A stretch of 64,000 bases of DNA from Brevibacterium sp. HMSC07C04 (GCF_001815905.1 NZ_KV823283.1:46011-110010), one strand, 5' to 3'; counted from the stretch's first letter, positions 46,141 to 55,727 are shown. A program made the numbers and translations. The notes: generated by a model not told the origin, from the sequence alone.

Positions 46141-46231
46141 TGGCGGTAGCGGTGGGATTTGAACCCACGGTAGGGGGTTGCCCTACACAACATTTCGAGT
46201 GTTGCACCTTCGGCCGCTCGGACACGCTACC
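46141..46231 (-). tRNA. tRNA-Ser (anticodon CGA)
   Basis: Class II tRNA: acceptor GGTAGCG/CGCTACC, anticodon stem CAACA/TGTTG with loop CTCGAAA (anticodon CGA), long variable arm, TPsiC GGGTTCAAATCCC, discriminator G, and CCA encoded at 46143-46141. Decodes UCG. Confidence 0.96.
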
Positions 46232-46288
46232 GCGGATAACTCTACGGCCTCAGCCGCCACGGCACAAACCGAAGTACTGTCATTCTGG

Positions 46289-46768
46289 TCACTCCGGTCT
46301 GTCGCGCAGCCGCAGATCAGCGAAAAAATCATCCAGCACAGCCCGACATTCATCGGCCCGCACACCAGGATACACCTGGGGAATCGGGTGAGCCGCGCGG
46401 TCCCGCGGGAGGTCCCACACGGATCCCACCGCGCCGGTTTTGGGTTCGTGCACACCGAAGACGATCGTGCCTACGCGGGCGTTCATTGCCGCTCCGGCGC
46501 ACATGGCACACGGTTCAACCGTGACGACGAGGACCGCCCCGTCCAGCCGCCACGTGCCCAGAGTCTGCCCGGCTTGGCGCAGAGCGAGGATTTCGGCGTG
46601 GGCGGTCGGATCGGCATCGGCTTCGCGCCGGTTGCAGGCAGCTCCGACCACTTTCCCGTCGACAATGACAACAGCGCCGATCGGCACATCGGATTCGGGG
46701 CACTGGTGCGCCTGCTCAAGCGCTACACCCATCCATTCCGCGTGCTGTTCGCGGACTGCCAGCACCAT
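46289..46768 (-). CDS. tadA: Nucleoside/tRNA adenosine deaminase
   Basis: 159-residue zinc-dependent deaminase converting A34 to inosine in tRNA-Arg(ACG). Zinc/catalytic motifs HAEILAL and PCAMCAGA; GAVVIVDGKVVG strand before. C-terminal region GSVWDLPRDRAAH...VYPGV is typical. Start ATG 46768 or 46732 (147 aa) are both possible; the family usually begins near 46732. Divergent from upp. Confidence 0.9.
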   Translation of the reverse strand: MVLAVREQHAEWMGVALEQAHQCPESDVPIGAVVIVDGKVVGAACNRREADADPTAHAEILALRQAGQTLGTWRLDGAVLVVTVEPCAMCAGAAMNARVGTIVFGVHEPKTGAVGSVWDLPRDRAAHPIPQVYPGVRADECRAVLDDFFADLRLRDRPE

Positions 46769-46955
46769 GTCAGCCCACTGCTTTTCCGCCGGCGGCGCCA
46801 ATGGCTGCACTACCGCAGTCAGGCCCGCGCTCAGGAGCACTACCACCGCCCCCGTGGGCTTTGGGCGCACACATTGAAGTCATGCGTCTATTGTCTCTGC
46901 CCGCACCGCGCACACAAAGCAGGACTGCAGCCGCGGTCGGCGCTAGGCTTAAACC

Positions 46956-47591
46956 ATGAAGCTCCACGTGGCGGACCACCCGCTCATTGCCCACAAGCTC
47001 ACCGTTCTGCGTGACGAGCGCACTGACTCAGCTCGCTTCCGCCAGCTGACCGACGAACTCGTCACACTGCTTGCCTACGAGGCCACGCGCAATGTTCGCG
47101 TGCAGCTCAAGCAGATCAACACCCCGGTGTGTGCAACCACCGGCATCCAGATCGCCCAGCCGCGCCCGCTGGTAGTGCCTATCCTGCGCGCCGGCCTCGG
47201 CATGCTCGAAGGCATGACCCGCATGCTGCCGACCGCCGAAGTCGGCTTCCTCGGCATGGTCCGCGATGACGACACCCTCGAAGTCGAGGCCTACGCTCAG
47301 CGCCTGCCGGTCGACCTCGAAGACCGCCAGGTGTTCGTCATCGACCCCATGTTGGCCACCGGCCACACTCTGGAAATGGCCATTGATTTCCTGCTGGAGC
47401 GCGGTGTTTCGCACATCTCTGCCGTCTGCCTTGTGGCCGCCCCGGAGGGCGTCGACTACATCACGCAGCGCTTCGGAACACGGGCTGACATCGATGTGTT
47501 CACTGCGGCTCTCGATGAAGGGCTCGACGAAAACAACTACATCGTTCCCGGCCTTGGCGATGCCGGCGACCGCATGTACGGAACAGCCTGA
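46956..47591 (+). CDS. upp: Uracil phosphoribosyltransferase
   Basis: 211-residue pyrimidine salvage enzyme (uracil + PRPP to UMP). PRPP motif VFVIDPMLATGHT and uracil-binding C-terminus YIVPGLGDAGDRMYGT are intact. TAGGCT (46944-46949) lies 6 nt before the ATG with no ribosome site, so the transcript is probably leaderless. A hairpin terminator follows. Confidence 0.96.
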   Translation: MKLHVADHPLIAHKLTVLRDERTDSARFRQLTDELVTLLAYEATRNVRVQLKQINTPVCATTGIQIAQPRPLVVPILRAGLGMLEGMTRMLPTAEVGFLGMVRDDDTLEVEAYAQRLPVDLEDRQVFVIDPMLATGHTLEMAIDFLLERGVSHISAVCLVAAPEGVDYITQRFGTRADIDVFTAALDEGLDENNYIVPGLGDAGDRMYGTA

Positions 47592-47623
47592 CCACTCACC
47601 TGAGTCCCGCGGGACTGCAGCTC

Positions 47624-47656
47624 AACAGCACGAGGCGCCTGGCACCTCGTGCTGTT
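47624..47656 (+). terminator. Terminator after upp
   Basis: AACAGCACGAGG/CCTCGTGCTGTT stem (12 bp plus GCC extension) followed by CTTCTTCT. Shares the CACGAGG/CCTCGTG core with the repeated hairpins at 21954, 29256 and 31388. Confidence 0.85.
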
Positions 47657-47689
47657 CTTCTTCTGTCATCTTGACTCCCCTGAATACGG

Positions 47690-47872
47690 GCAAAACCGCT
47701 TATCGAGTCACAAAAACACCTTTTGTTGCGTCATATGTCGTCACAAACGTCCCAAAAGCTGATTTCGGCTTGGTTTTCAGTCAAGCCGTGACAAATAATG
47801 ACGTCATGTTCTTCCTGCAGCGAATGCCGATGCTCTGCGTTCGCGACCTCACGTGCTGACACGGTCGCGAAC
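47690..47872 (+). promoter_or_regulatory. Leader/operator region of the winged-helix gene
   Basis: Dense with CGTCA/GTCACA motifs: AGTCACA, TGCGTCATATGTCGTCACAA, CGTGACA and the 10-bp palindrome ATGACGTCAT (47796-47805 region). A 10-bp perfect hairpin GTTCGCGACC/GGTCGCGAAC (47839-47848 with 47863-47872) stands 51 nt before the start codon. The region is AT-rich relative to the neighbours and suggests tight (auto)regulation. Confidence 0.5.
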
Positions 47873-47923
47873 GAGTTCTTCAGCAGCATCCACACAGTCC
47901 CATCGCTAAGAGAAGAGAAAACC

Positions 47924-48691
47924 ATGGCGCAGCCCGCATCTGCACCCCAGAACATCCACCCCCGCAGCGCAGCAGCAACCCGCAGGCGAGGAGCCCGATT
48001 GACCCCGGTAGACCCGCAGTCCGCCCCTCGCACATACGGCCCCGCCGGAGTGCAGGCTCAGCCTGGTTCAGCCCGCGGAATCATCCTCTACATAGGTCTG
48101 AGCGAAGAAGAGGCTGCCGCCTCCGGCACCAACCTCACGGAAATCGCCGAGTCGCTGCGGGACTACACGCAGGAACTCGCCCCGTCGTCAGAAACCCAGG
48201 CGATCATCGCACTGGCGCCTTCCGGCCCCGAACGCGACCTCGAAGCAGTGCGCGCAGTTGCGACCGGGTCCCCCGCCGCCCGCGGTGCTGCCGCCCGCAC
48301 GCACGGTCCCGTCCGCTCCCGCATTCCCAGCCGAATTCAGCCGCCCCAGCCCGCCGAAGTCCAGAAGCCCACACCTGGCCTCAAGGTCGACCTTCCGCGG
48401 CGCGAAGTGCACATCGACGGCAGGCTGGAAACCGTGACGGTCAAAGAGTTCGACCTTCTGGCAACGCTCGTCAGCAGCGAAGGCCGCACCCTGTCGCGCA
48501 CCGAGCTTGTGGACAAAGTGTGGGGCGATGACGCTGACCGCCCTGACGAACGCACTGTCGATGTCCACGTGCGCAGGCTCCGCAAGCGCTTGGGTGCCTA
48601 CTCTTCTGTTGTGCGCACCATCCGCGGCCAGGGATACCGCTTCGATACGCACCCTGATGTCGAAGTCTGGAGAGCATCAGCTCTGCGCTGA
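47924..48691 (+). CDS. Winged-helix (OmpR-type) DNA-binding protein without canonical receiver domain
   Basis: 255-residue regulator. The C-terminal trans_reg_C winged helix (about 150-240) has LKVDLPRREVHIDGR, TVKEFDLLATLVSSEGRTLS, and VDVHVRRLRKRLG...IRGQGYRF. The N-terminal domain (about 50-115: RGIILYIGLSEEEAAASGT...ETQAIIALAP) has no phospho-acceptor pattern, so it is not a normal response regulator. A Pro/Arg-rich linker connects them. ATG 47924 with GAAGAGAAAA upstream; the longer frame from 47798 runs through the leader hairpin. No sensor kinase is adjacent. Target unknown. Confidence 0.85.
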   Translation: MAQPASAPQNIHPRSAAATRRRGARLTPVDPQSAPRTYGPAGVQAQPGSARGIILYIGLSEEEAAASGTNLTEIAESLRDYTQELAPSSETQAIIALAPSGPERDLEAVRAVATGSPAARGAAARTHGPVRSRIPSRIQPPQPAEVQKPTPGLKVDLPRREVHIDGRLETVTVKEFDLLATLVSSEGRTLSRTELVDKVWGDDADRPDERTVDVHVRRLRKRLGAYSSVVRTIRGQGYRFDTHPDVEVWRASALR

Positions 48692-48830
48692 TCCGCTGGC
48701 GCTGCGCTGACGCAATCGGTGTGGGCCCGCGATCCGGTGGATAGAGGAGCAGCCCCGTCCAGCGGATATAGGCGTGCGCTGAGGGACGCCCCAGAAAGCG
48801 GTCAGGTTGGACTCGTAGACTGAAGCCCTG

Positions 48831-49754
48831 ATGTCTCGCACGAAGAACCCAGCCAAGGGCGTTATCGTAGCCCTCCTCGGCGCGCTGTTGGCCGCGCTTC
48901 TGCTCATCCACGAACTGATTCCGACTACCAACGGCATTGCCCTCGTTGTCGAATCGACGCTGCCCTGGACGTGGGTGCTGCTTGTTCTGCTTCTGCTTTT
49001 CGCGTTCATCCGCTTGTCGCCGCTGTCGATCATCGGCGTTCTCATTCCAGCTCTGGTGTGGGGCGTGATGTTCGGCCCCTATCTCAAACCGGCTTCAGAT
49101 GACCGCAATGCGGACCTTATTGTCGCCACGCACAATGTCGGTGCGCGTCTGCCGCAGCCGACTGCCACGGCGCGCTCCATCATCGACCAGAATCCGGATG
49201 TCGTTGTCGTCCAAGAGATCGAATCCCTGTCGGGCAAGATCATCAAAAAGGAACTCGACAAGTCGTTCGAGTACACCCAGGTTGCCGACACGGTCGGCGT
49301 GTGGTCGCGCTGGCCGCTGTCGAAGAAGCGGAACATCGACCTTGGTCTGCAGTGGCCGCGGGCTTTCGAAACCACGGTGCAAAGCGATCATGGCGATGTC
49401 ACGCTCTACGCGGTGCACGTTCCGTCGGTGCGTCCCGGGGTGGAAACTCTGCGCAATTCTGCGCTGCAGAAACTTTCGTCCGCCGTTAAGCAGGAAGACT
49501 CCGAACACCTGATTGTGGCTGGCGACTTCAACGCGGTGCAGACTGACCGCTATTTCAAAGACCTCGACGATCAGCTGCTTGACAGCCGCAAGGCCGTCGG
49601 CGGCGGCTTCGGCTTCACGTGGCCGGCAAGGTTCCCCGCGGTGCGGCTGGATCACATCATGGTCCGTGGGCTCGATCCGGTCTACGACACCGTCATGGAC
49701 CGCGGAACCTCCGACCACCGTGCCGTCATCGCAGGGCTGAACTTGACCAAGTAG
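48831..49754 (+). CDS. Membrane-anchored endonuclease/exonuclease/phosphatase family protein
   Basis: 307-residue protein with two or three N-terminal helices (about 9-28, 43-60, 65-82), then an EEP domain: THNVG, VVVQEIE (catalytic Glu), AVHVPSV, VAGDFNA (Asp/Asn), RLDHIMV and TSDHRAV (catalytic His). All catalytic positions are conserved, so it is a metal-dependent phosphodiesterase/phosphatase acting outside the membrane; substrate unknown. TAGACT lies 9 nt before the ATG. Confidence 0.88.
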   Translation: MSRTKNPAKGVIVALLGALLAALLLIHELIPTTNGIALVVESTLPWTWVLLVLLLLFAFIRLSPLSIIGVLIPALVWGVMFGPYLKPASDDRNADLIVATHNVGARLPQPTATARSIIDQNPDVVVVQEIESLSGKIIKKELDKSFEYTQVADTVGVWSRWPLSKKRNIDLGLQWPRAFETTVQSDHGDVTLYAVHVPSVRPGVETLRNSALQKLSSAVKQEDSEHLIVAGDFNAVQTDRYFKDLDDQLLDSRKAVGGGFGFTWPARFPAVRLDHIMVRGLDPVYDTVMDRGTSDHRAVIAGLNLTK

Positions 49755-49765
49755 CGGCTGGCACG

Positions 49766-50950
49766 TCAGTTCTTGGCGGTGCACTTGCCCGTGGGCACAA
49801 GCCCGCGCGTGCCCTCTGCCGCCTTGAGCGTCGGCATGATCTCCTTGAGCGTGAGCGCATAGCCGGTGGAATCGTCATTCTGCGATTTCGCGAAGACCAT
49901 TCCCGACACTCGACCGTCGGCAGCGATAAGCGGACCTCCGGAATTGCCCGGGCGGACATCCGCGCGCAGCGAATACACCTGGCGGACGGCTTTGTTCTGC
50001 CCGTAGATGTCTTTGCCTTCAGCAGTGATCCTTTCGCGGACCCTCGAAGGTGAAATCGTGTACGGGCCGTGTTCCGGGAAGCCGACGACTACGGAGTCAG
50101 CCCCTACCTCAAGATCTTTCCCGCGCTGCATAGCCGGGGTTTTGAGACTGGGCACGTAGAGAACAGCGACGTCTGTCTTGGGGTTGAAGCCCACGACCTG
50201 CGCGGGAAGAGCCTGCCCCTTACCGGTGACCTGCACTGATATCTGCTGCGCCGCGGCGACAACGTGCGCGTTGGTGGCCACATAGTGGTCGGCATACACC
50301 CAACCGGTGCCTTCTGAGGCCGAATTGCACGCCGGTGCTTGAGCGTTGACCTTCACAACCGATTCGGAAGCTTCTTTGCCGACTTCCACCATTTCCGGGT
50401 TCGGCGGCCCGACTTCGCGAATCTGCTCTTTCTGCCCGCTGAAGACATCGGGAAACCCGTTGAAGCGAAGGGCGTCGCCCAAAGCACCGAGCGCCTGCGA
50501 AGACGGCACGGGTGCCGCCCGGTCAAGTGCTCGCACAATGTTCGACTCTGCAGCCCACTGGTTTGGTTCGATGAGTGAAGTGGTGCGCACCCACCCTGCG
50601 GTGACCCACACCAGCAGGCAGAAGATAACAAGGCCGCTGATGGCACCGCCAATGGAGTCAACGAGTTTGCCCGAAACCGAGCGCATTCGCTCTCGCAGCC
50701 CCCGACCCAGCGAAGCTCCGATGGTCGCGCCGATCAGACCCAGCACAAAGGGTACGGCGAAAACGCCTGTCGGGCCGATCGCTTCGACGAGTTCGGCAGC
50801 GTCGACTGCTTTGAGTCCGGCGAGTGCACCTCGACCGGCGAGCAGTCCGGCCGTGAACCCGAGCAGCGCACCGACGGTGGGGCTGAGACCGCGGATCCAC
50901 CCCGTTGCCATTGACGACAGCGCAATGATCGCCAGCACTAGGTCAATCAT
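49766..50950 (-). CDS. MarP-like membrane serine protease (CvpA-trypsin fusion)
   Basis: 394-residue protein. A CvpA/colicin-V-like domain of four helices (1-130) is followed by a chymotrypsin-fold protease with catalytic H (TNAHVVA), D (NPKTDVAVLYV) and S (RADVRPGNSGGPL). Two cysteines flank the protease (APACNS and TGKCTAKN), as in M. tuberculosis MarP (Rv3671c), which protects against acid/oxidative stress. ATG 50950 overlaps the PrsW stop (ATGA). In mycobacteria marP sits in the nth-crp block; here it is about 47 kb away and coupled to prsW. Confidence 0.9.
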   Translation of the reverse strand: MIDLVLAIIALSSMATGWIRGLSPTVGALLGFTAGLLAGRGALAGLKAVDAAELVEAIGPTGVFAVPFVLGLIGATIGASLGRGLRERMRSVSGKLVDSIGGAISGLVIFCLLVWVTAGWVRTTSLIEPNQWAAESNIVRALDRAAPVPSSQALGALGDALRFNGFPDVFSGQKEQIREVGPPNPEMVEVGKEASESVVKVNAQAPACNSASEGTGWVYADHYVATNAHVVAAAQQISVQVTGKGQALPAQVVGFNPKTDVAVLYVPSLKTPAMQRGKDLEVGADSVVVGFPEHGPYTISPSRVRERITAEGKDIYGQNKAVRQVYSLRADVRPGNSGGPLIAADGRVSGMVFAKSQNDDSTGYALTLKEIMPTLKAAEGTRGLVPTGKCTAKN

Positions 50951-52269
50951 CTGAATCCACCGTGGTAGTGAGGCTGGTAGCTGCGCACGCTGTTCATGCT
51001 GTTGATCAGCTGTGTGCGCTGCGTGGTGAAGGCGGTGAGAAGCTTCATTTCGCGTTCTCGTTCCACCTGACCGCCTGCGTGGACATTGATGCGCTGGCGG
51101 GCATTTGCCAGGTCGATCGTGGTGCGGACCATCTTCTTGAAAGTGGCTGACGCACCGGGGTATCCGGCGGCCCAGCGTTTGGCCTGTCTGCGCCCTCGCC
51201 ACGACCCGAAGGTGTCGACTTCAGCAGGTGTCAACCATCCCGCCGCCCGGTATTCGTCGAGCATCGCGCGGTCTTTGCGCACTTCGAGCCAGCGCAGAAC
51301 GAAGGCCAGGCTGTACCAGATGACGGTGTTGACCAGCGCCAGCGCAACAATGACGAGCAGCGCGAAGACTCCCAGCCCGGAGACGATCCCGGCCATGAAG
51401 TTCCAGAGGGCATGCAGGAAGGTTCCCACGGACCAGCCCAGCGGCCATGCCAGAACGGCGGCCCACCACTTCCAGCGGGAGGCCGCGAAGCCGATGGCAA
51501 TACCTGCCACGGCGGTGAAGAGCGAATGGCTGAGCGGGGACACAATTCCGCGCAGGACAAAGGTGATGGCCAGACCGGCGAACTGTCCTTCGTCAAAGGA
51601 AGCCGAAAGATACTGCAGGTTTTCGGTGAAGGCGAAGCCCGCTCCGACGAGCGAACCGTAGATGAAGCCGTCAAGCGGGCCGGTGAAATGACGGCGTGCC
51701 GCAATGGCGAAAACCGCGAGGAAAATGCCCTTGGCACCCTCTTCGATGGGCGGAGCGCCCAGGACTGGATACAGAAGCTCGTACAGACCCATGGAGTTGT
51801 CAAAGCCGATGAGCACAGATGAAACCGAGAATCCCACCAGCTGCACCACGAGGGTGAAGAGGATCGCCATGACAGCTCCCCACAGCAGAGGCAGCACCAG
51901 CCAGACAGGATTTCGCCTCTTCCAGCGATTGAACCACAGAACAACCAGGAAGATGAACGCCATGGGCACCAGCGACAGCAGGACTATGAGGACGCCCAGG
52001 CCGTTGAAGGTCAGCGACTGCAGCAGAATGATGATCAGAAGTCCGAAGCCCAACAGCCCTACGGCGAGTGACCCCAGAATAATGCGGACCAGCTCTCCGG
52101 TTGAGCCGTCCGGGCGCGAAACCGTCGGGTAGGCAATCCCGGACGCACCGGCCAACTGCCCCGATGGTGCCTGCCTGACGGGCCCCGCGGGACGGGCGTA
52201 CCACGTGGGGCGGACAGGACCGCCGTGCGGGTAGTGCTGGCCGTAGTTGCTGTTGTAGTGCTGCGTCAT
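50947..52269 (-). CDS. PrsW-family intramembrane metalloprotease
   Basis: 440-residue protein with about nine membrane helices. PrsW motifs: PPIEEGAKG (EExxK), GFIYGSLVGAGFAFTENLQY with a glutamate, the HSLFTA histidine, and HALWN. The N-terminus is polar (QHYNSNYGQHYPHGG); a 70-residue soluble C-terminus is rich in charge. In Bacillus PrsW cleaves an anti-sigma factor; the target here is unknown. Coupled to the MarP-like gene, suggesting a shared envelope-stress function (inference). Confidence 0.87.
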   Translation of the reverse strand: MTQHYNSNYGQHYPHGGPVRPTWYARPAGPVRQAPSGQLAGASGIAYPTVSRPDGSTGELVRIILGSLAVGLLGFGLLIIILLQSLTFNGLGVLIVLLSLVPMAFIFLVVLWFNRWKRRNPVWLVLPLLWGAVMAILFTLVVQLVGFSVSSVLIGFDNSMGLYELLYPVLGAPPIEEGAKGIFLAVFAIAARRHFTGPLDGFIYGSLVGAGFAFTENLQYLSASFDEGQFAGLAITFVLRGIVSPLSHSLFTAVAGIAIGFAASRWKWWAAVLAWPLGWSVGTFLHALWNFMAGIVSGLGVFALLVIVALALVNTVIWYSLAFVLRWLEVRKDRAMLDEYRAAGWLTPAEVDTFGSWRGRRQAKRWAAGYPGASATFKKMVRTTIDLANARQRINVHAGGQVEREREMKLLTAFTTQRTQLINSMNSVRSYQPHYHGGFR

Positions 52270-52381
52270 AGTCGCCGTTCGTATGGTCTTGCCGAGCGTT
52301 TCGCATACATAATTCCACACCCCGATGTCACAGCGGACGTCCTACGCTGTGAAACCGTGACGACAGCTGCTGGTAGATGCT

Positions 52382-52410
52382 GAAGCCCCCGCTTTTTCCG
52401 CGGGGGCTTC
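52382..52410. terminator. Hairpin terminator after mqo
   Basis: Perfect 11-bp stem GAAGCCCCCGC/GCGGGGGCTTC with a 7-nt loop, 45 bp downstream of mqo on the minus strand and upstream of prsW. Confidence 0.8.
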
Positions 52411-52454
52411 GGCGTGCAGGGCTTCGGACTGCGCGGGCTTCAGGCTGTCGCGCT

Positions 52455-53942
52455 TCAGTCGACCGCGATCTGCAGAGTCCGGTTGGTGTACTCGGAGAGT
52501 TCGTCCAGCAGGGTTTCGTCTTCGTGCAGCTTGCGGCCGAAGGACGGAACCATCTTCTCAAGCTTGGGCTTCCAGCCTTCGAACTGGCGCGGGAAGCAGC
52601 GTTCGAACAGTTTGATCATGATTGACGGGGCGGTCGATGCTCCGGGCGAAGCACCCAGCAGTGCGGCGACCGAACCGTCTGCCGAGGAAACGGTCTCCGT
52701 GCCGAAGCCGAGCATGCCCTTGCCCTGGGCGTCCTTCTTCATGACCTGAACGCGCTGGCCGGCATGGATGAGCTCCCACTGGCTCGGGTCGACTTCCGGG
52801 GTGAATTCGCCGAGAGCTTCGAAGCGGTCCTTTTTCGTGGACGCCAACTGGCTCATGAGGTAGGTCACGAGGTCGAAGTTGTCCTTGGCCACGTTGAGCA
52901 TGACCGGGAGGTTGCCTGCCCGAACCGAGAACGGCAGGTCGAGGAACGAACCGGTCTTGAGGAACTTCGGTGAGAAACCGGCGTAGGGGCCGAACATCAG
53001 GTATTCCTTGCCGGAGATCACACGGGTGTCCAGGTGCGGAACCGACATGGGCGGGGCACCGGTTGCTGCCTGGCCATACACCTTGGCGTGGTGGCGGGCC
53101 ACCAGTTCGGGGTTCGAGCTGCGCAGGAACAGACCGGAGATGGGGAAACCGCCGTAGCCGTTGGCCTCTGGGATCCCGGTTTTCTGCAGCAGCGGAAGCG
53201 CGTGGCCGCCCGCGCCGATGAACACGAACTTGGCATCGACGTCGAACGATTCGGCCGCTGCCGTGTTCTTCACCGACACCCGCCAGCCGTTTCCGCTGCG
53301 GTTGAGGTCGGTGACTTCGTGGCCGGTGCGGACCTCAACGCCGTTGTCGGCGAGGTTGGCCAGCATCTGGCGGGTGAGCGAACCGAAGTCCACGTCAGTT
53401 CCGCTGGTCACGCGCGACAGGCCGTTGATCTGTCCCGGACCGCGGTTTTCGAACATGAGGGGCAGCCATTCAGCCTGCGTGGCCGGGTCGTCGGTGAACT
53501 CCATGTCCTTGAACAGGGGATTTTTGACCATGGCTTCGCGGCGAGCGCGAATGTAGTCGCGGCCGGACTCACCGCGGCCGTAGGACACGTGCGGAACCTG
53601 GTTGATGAAGGTGCTGGGCTCACCGACAATGCCTTCGTCGACAAGGTAGCTCCAGAACTGGCGTGAGACCTGGAACTGTTCGTTGATGTTGACGGCCTTC
53701 GTGATGTCAATGCTGCCGTTCTTGTCAGCCGGCGAATAGTTGAGCTCACACAGGGCGGAGTGGCCGGTGCCCGCGTTGTTCCAGGCGTCAGAGCTTTCGC
53801 GAGCAACGTAGTCAATGCGCTCGTAGACGCGGATTGTCCAGTCGGGCTGAAGTTCGTGCAGCAGGGTGCCGAGCGTCGCGCTCATGATGCCCCCGCCGAT
53901 CAGGACGACGTCAGCGTTTTCCTTGATACTCAAAGTCAGCAT
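52455..53942 (-). CDS. mqo: Malate:quinone oxidoreductase
   Basis: 495-residue FAD-dependent, membrane-peripheral enzyme of the TCA cycle oxidising malate to oxaloacetate with quinone reduction. N-terminal FAD fold VVLIGGGIMSATLG, then the Mqo-specific segments WNNAGTGHSALCELNYSP and FGPYAGFSPKFLK. The C-terminal GASPGASTAPSIMIKLF is also diagnostic. ATG 53942; the terminator at 52382-52410 follows. Confidence 0.97.
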   Translation of the reverse strand: MLTLSIKENADVVLIGGGIMSATLGTLLHELQPDWTIRVYERIDYVARESSDAWNNAGTGHSALCELNYSPADKNGSIDITKAVNINEQFQVSRQFWSYLVDEGIVGEPSTFINQVPHVSYGRGESGRDYIRARREAMVKNPLFKDMEFTDDPATQAEWLPLMFENRGPGQINGLSRVTSGTDVDFGSLTRQMLANLADNGVEVRTGHEVTDLNRSGNGWRVSVKNTAAAESFDVDAKFVFIGAGGHALPLLQKTGIPEANGYGGFPISGLFLRSSNPELVARHHAKVYGQAATGAPPMSVPHLDTRVISGKEYLMFGPYAGFSPKFLKTGSFLDLPFSVRAGNLPVMLNVAKDNFDLVTYLMSQLASTKKDRFEALGEFTPEVDPSQWELIHAGQRVQVMKKDAQGKGMLGFGTETVSSADGSVAALLGASPGASTAPSIMIKLFERCFPRQFEGWKPKLEKMVPSFGRKLHEDETLLDELSEYTNRTLQIAVD

Positions 53943-54139
53943 CCCCGTTCAGCTGTTCGATAGATAGTCGACTCAAACTCTACTCCTGTGCACACCGTGC
54001 TGATTCCCAGGGTCAGGGACACAAGCGGGTTAAAACATCCCGGCGACTTGTGCGCTCACGCCTGTGGAAGAAGCCGTCGCTTTCCACAGCCTTTGCCGAC
54101 CGTAGAGATCATGCCAGCACCGCCTGTCTGATGGGGGCT

Positions 54140-55594
54140 ATGAACAGACTATTGACAGCGCTGAAGACAAGCGCACTCATTATTCTCAGCGCCATAATGG
54201 CGCTCGCGCTCATGGGGCCGGCGGCCGCGAACGATGACTTCCACGGCCCGGGGCTGTGGCACAAAGAGGGGGCGCACAGAACCTTCTACGGCGCCTACCT
54301 CACTATCGACGGAAAGCCCTCCTACTGTCTGGATGCGGGACTGCCGTCCCCGCGGCCACACCACTTCAAGGGCGCTGAGCCGACATCGGTGCGAACTCCG
54401 CAGACGGCATGGCTGCTTGCCGAATACGCTGAGTCGAAGAACAGCAGCAGGCAGGCCGCCCTATCGGCAATCGTAAAGCTCGACACAGCACTGCCCCACC
54501 GACACAGCATGAAGGTCCGCGCGCCTAAAGAGCTCGGCAAGAAGTTCGCGAAGGCGGCAGACATGTTCACCCAGATGCGCAAAGACGCTGCAGACTACGC
54601 TGGCCCGTACACACTGACCCTGGAACCTGAACACCGCGACGGAAAGGTGTTCACAACCCCGGTTCTCGCCTCGGCCGCGGGCAAACAGCTGGACTGGCCC
54701 GTCGATGTTGTCGTGACCGGCGCGGCCACAAGCCTGCGCAAGCAGGTCCGGTCAGGCACAGAAGTGTCAGTCCCAGCAGCACCCGGGGCTTTGGTCTCGA
54801 TCGAAGCCACGGCTTCAGGACTGCCGAGCACCGATGTTCTGGTCTACACACCCACTGACGGCAAGCGAGTTCAGAACGTAACAACCGGTGCTCCCGCAGA
54901 AGTCACTGCCAAGGCAACGGCCAACACGCAGCTGCCGTTTGCACCACAAGCCAAAACCAGGGCTGACATCGCTGCCGATGGAAGCACGACTGACACGATC
55001 ACCATCAGCGGGGCACCGCCGAACTCGACGCTGTCGGTGATCGCGCGGGCCTATCATTCGAAATCTGAACCCGTCCAGAAGGCCGAAGCGCAGGGAACGC
55101 TGGTCGGCGAACAGGAGCTCACCGCGCGCATCGACGGCGACGGAAGGGCTCAGCTGACAACCGAACCGATGACAAGCCGACCAGGCTGGACCACGTGGAC
55201 CGTCGAAATCCGTGAAAGCGAAAAGTCAGACGGTTGGGTATCCGACTGGGGCATCCCGGAAGAAACCGTCTATTGGGAACAACCGCAGGACCCGACTGCC
55301 CCGCCGGAAAAGCCCACGCCGTCAGGAGAGCCGACACCGTCTGACTTACCAGCACCGGAAGAAACTCCGACGCCTGCGGAAACTCCATCGGTCCCACCGC
55401 AGCAGCCAACGCCGGAACCTATACCTGAGTCCACACCGGAAGCCGGAGGCGAGGGAACGCCCACACCACAGCAGCCGAAGCAAACTGAAGCGCTCCCCCG
55501 CACTGGTGCGGACTGGCGGGTTGGTGCCGGAATGGGACTGGTCCTGCTGGGAATCGGCGCGGCAGCGCTGGGCTTCACCCGAAAACGAGGCTGA
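54140..55594 (+). CDS. LPxTG cell-wall-anchored surface protein
   Basis: 484-residue secreted protein. Signal peptide (about 1-30, ending GPAAA-NDD) and C-terminal sorting signal LPRTG, membrane helix, FTRKRG: a sortase substrate. The first 130 residues (YGAYLTIDGKPSYCLDAG; RTPQTAWLLAEYAES...AALSAIVKL) resemble the N-terminal thioester/TQXA-type domains of Gram-positive adhesins, but the thioester Gln position is not evident (AALSAIV). Two beta-rich repeats and a 70-residue Pro/Glu/Thr stalk (TPSGEPTPSDLPAPEETPTP) follow. ATG 54140 (GGGGGCT upstream) or 54131. Confidence 0.83.
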   Translation: MNRLLTALKTSALIILSAIMALALMGPAAANDDFHGPGLWHKEGAHRTFYGAYLTIDGKPSYCLDAGLPSPRPHHFKGAEPTSVRTPQTAWLLAEYAESKNSSRQAALSAIVKLDTALPHRHSMKVRAPKELGKKFAKAADMFTQMRKDAADYAGPYTLTLEPEHRDGKVFTTPVLASAAGKQLDWPVDVVVTGAATSLRKQVRSGTEVSVPAAPGALVSIEATASGLPSTDVLVYTPTDGKRVQNVTTGAPAEVTAKATANTQLPFAPQAKTRADIAADGSTTDTITISGAPPNSTLSVIARAYHSKSEPVQKAEAQGTLVGEQELTARIDGDGRAQLTTEPMTSRPGWTTWTVEIRESEKSDGWVSDWGIPEETVYWEQPQDPTAPPEKPTPSGEPTPSDLPAPEETPTPAETPSVPPQQPTPEPIPESTPEAGGEGTPTPQQPKQTEALPRTGADWRVGAGMGLVLLGIGAAALGFTRKRG

Positions 55595-55646
55595 CTGCTC
55601 AGCGCGTTCAACCCGGACGCACCGCAGTCTTGGGTGAACAGCACGA

Positions 55647-55674
55647 GGGGTGGACAGCATCAGCTGTCCCCCCC
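55647..55674. terminator. Bidirectional hairpin between convergent genes
   Basis: GGGGTGGACAGC/GCTGTCCCCCCC with a 4-nt loop between the surface-protein gene (plus) and aacS (minus). Confidence 0.75.
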
Positions 55675-55727
55675 CGGGGCCTAATGTCAGTACCAAATCT
55701 CAAGAGCCGAACCTCAAGTGTCGAACA

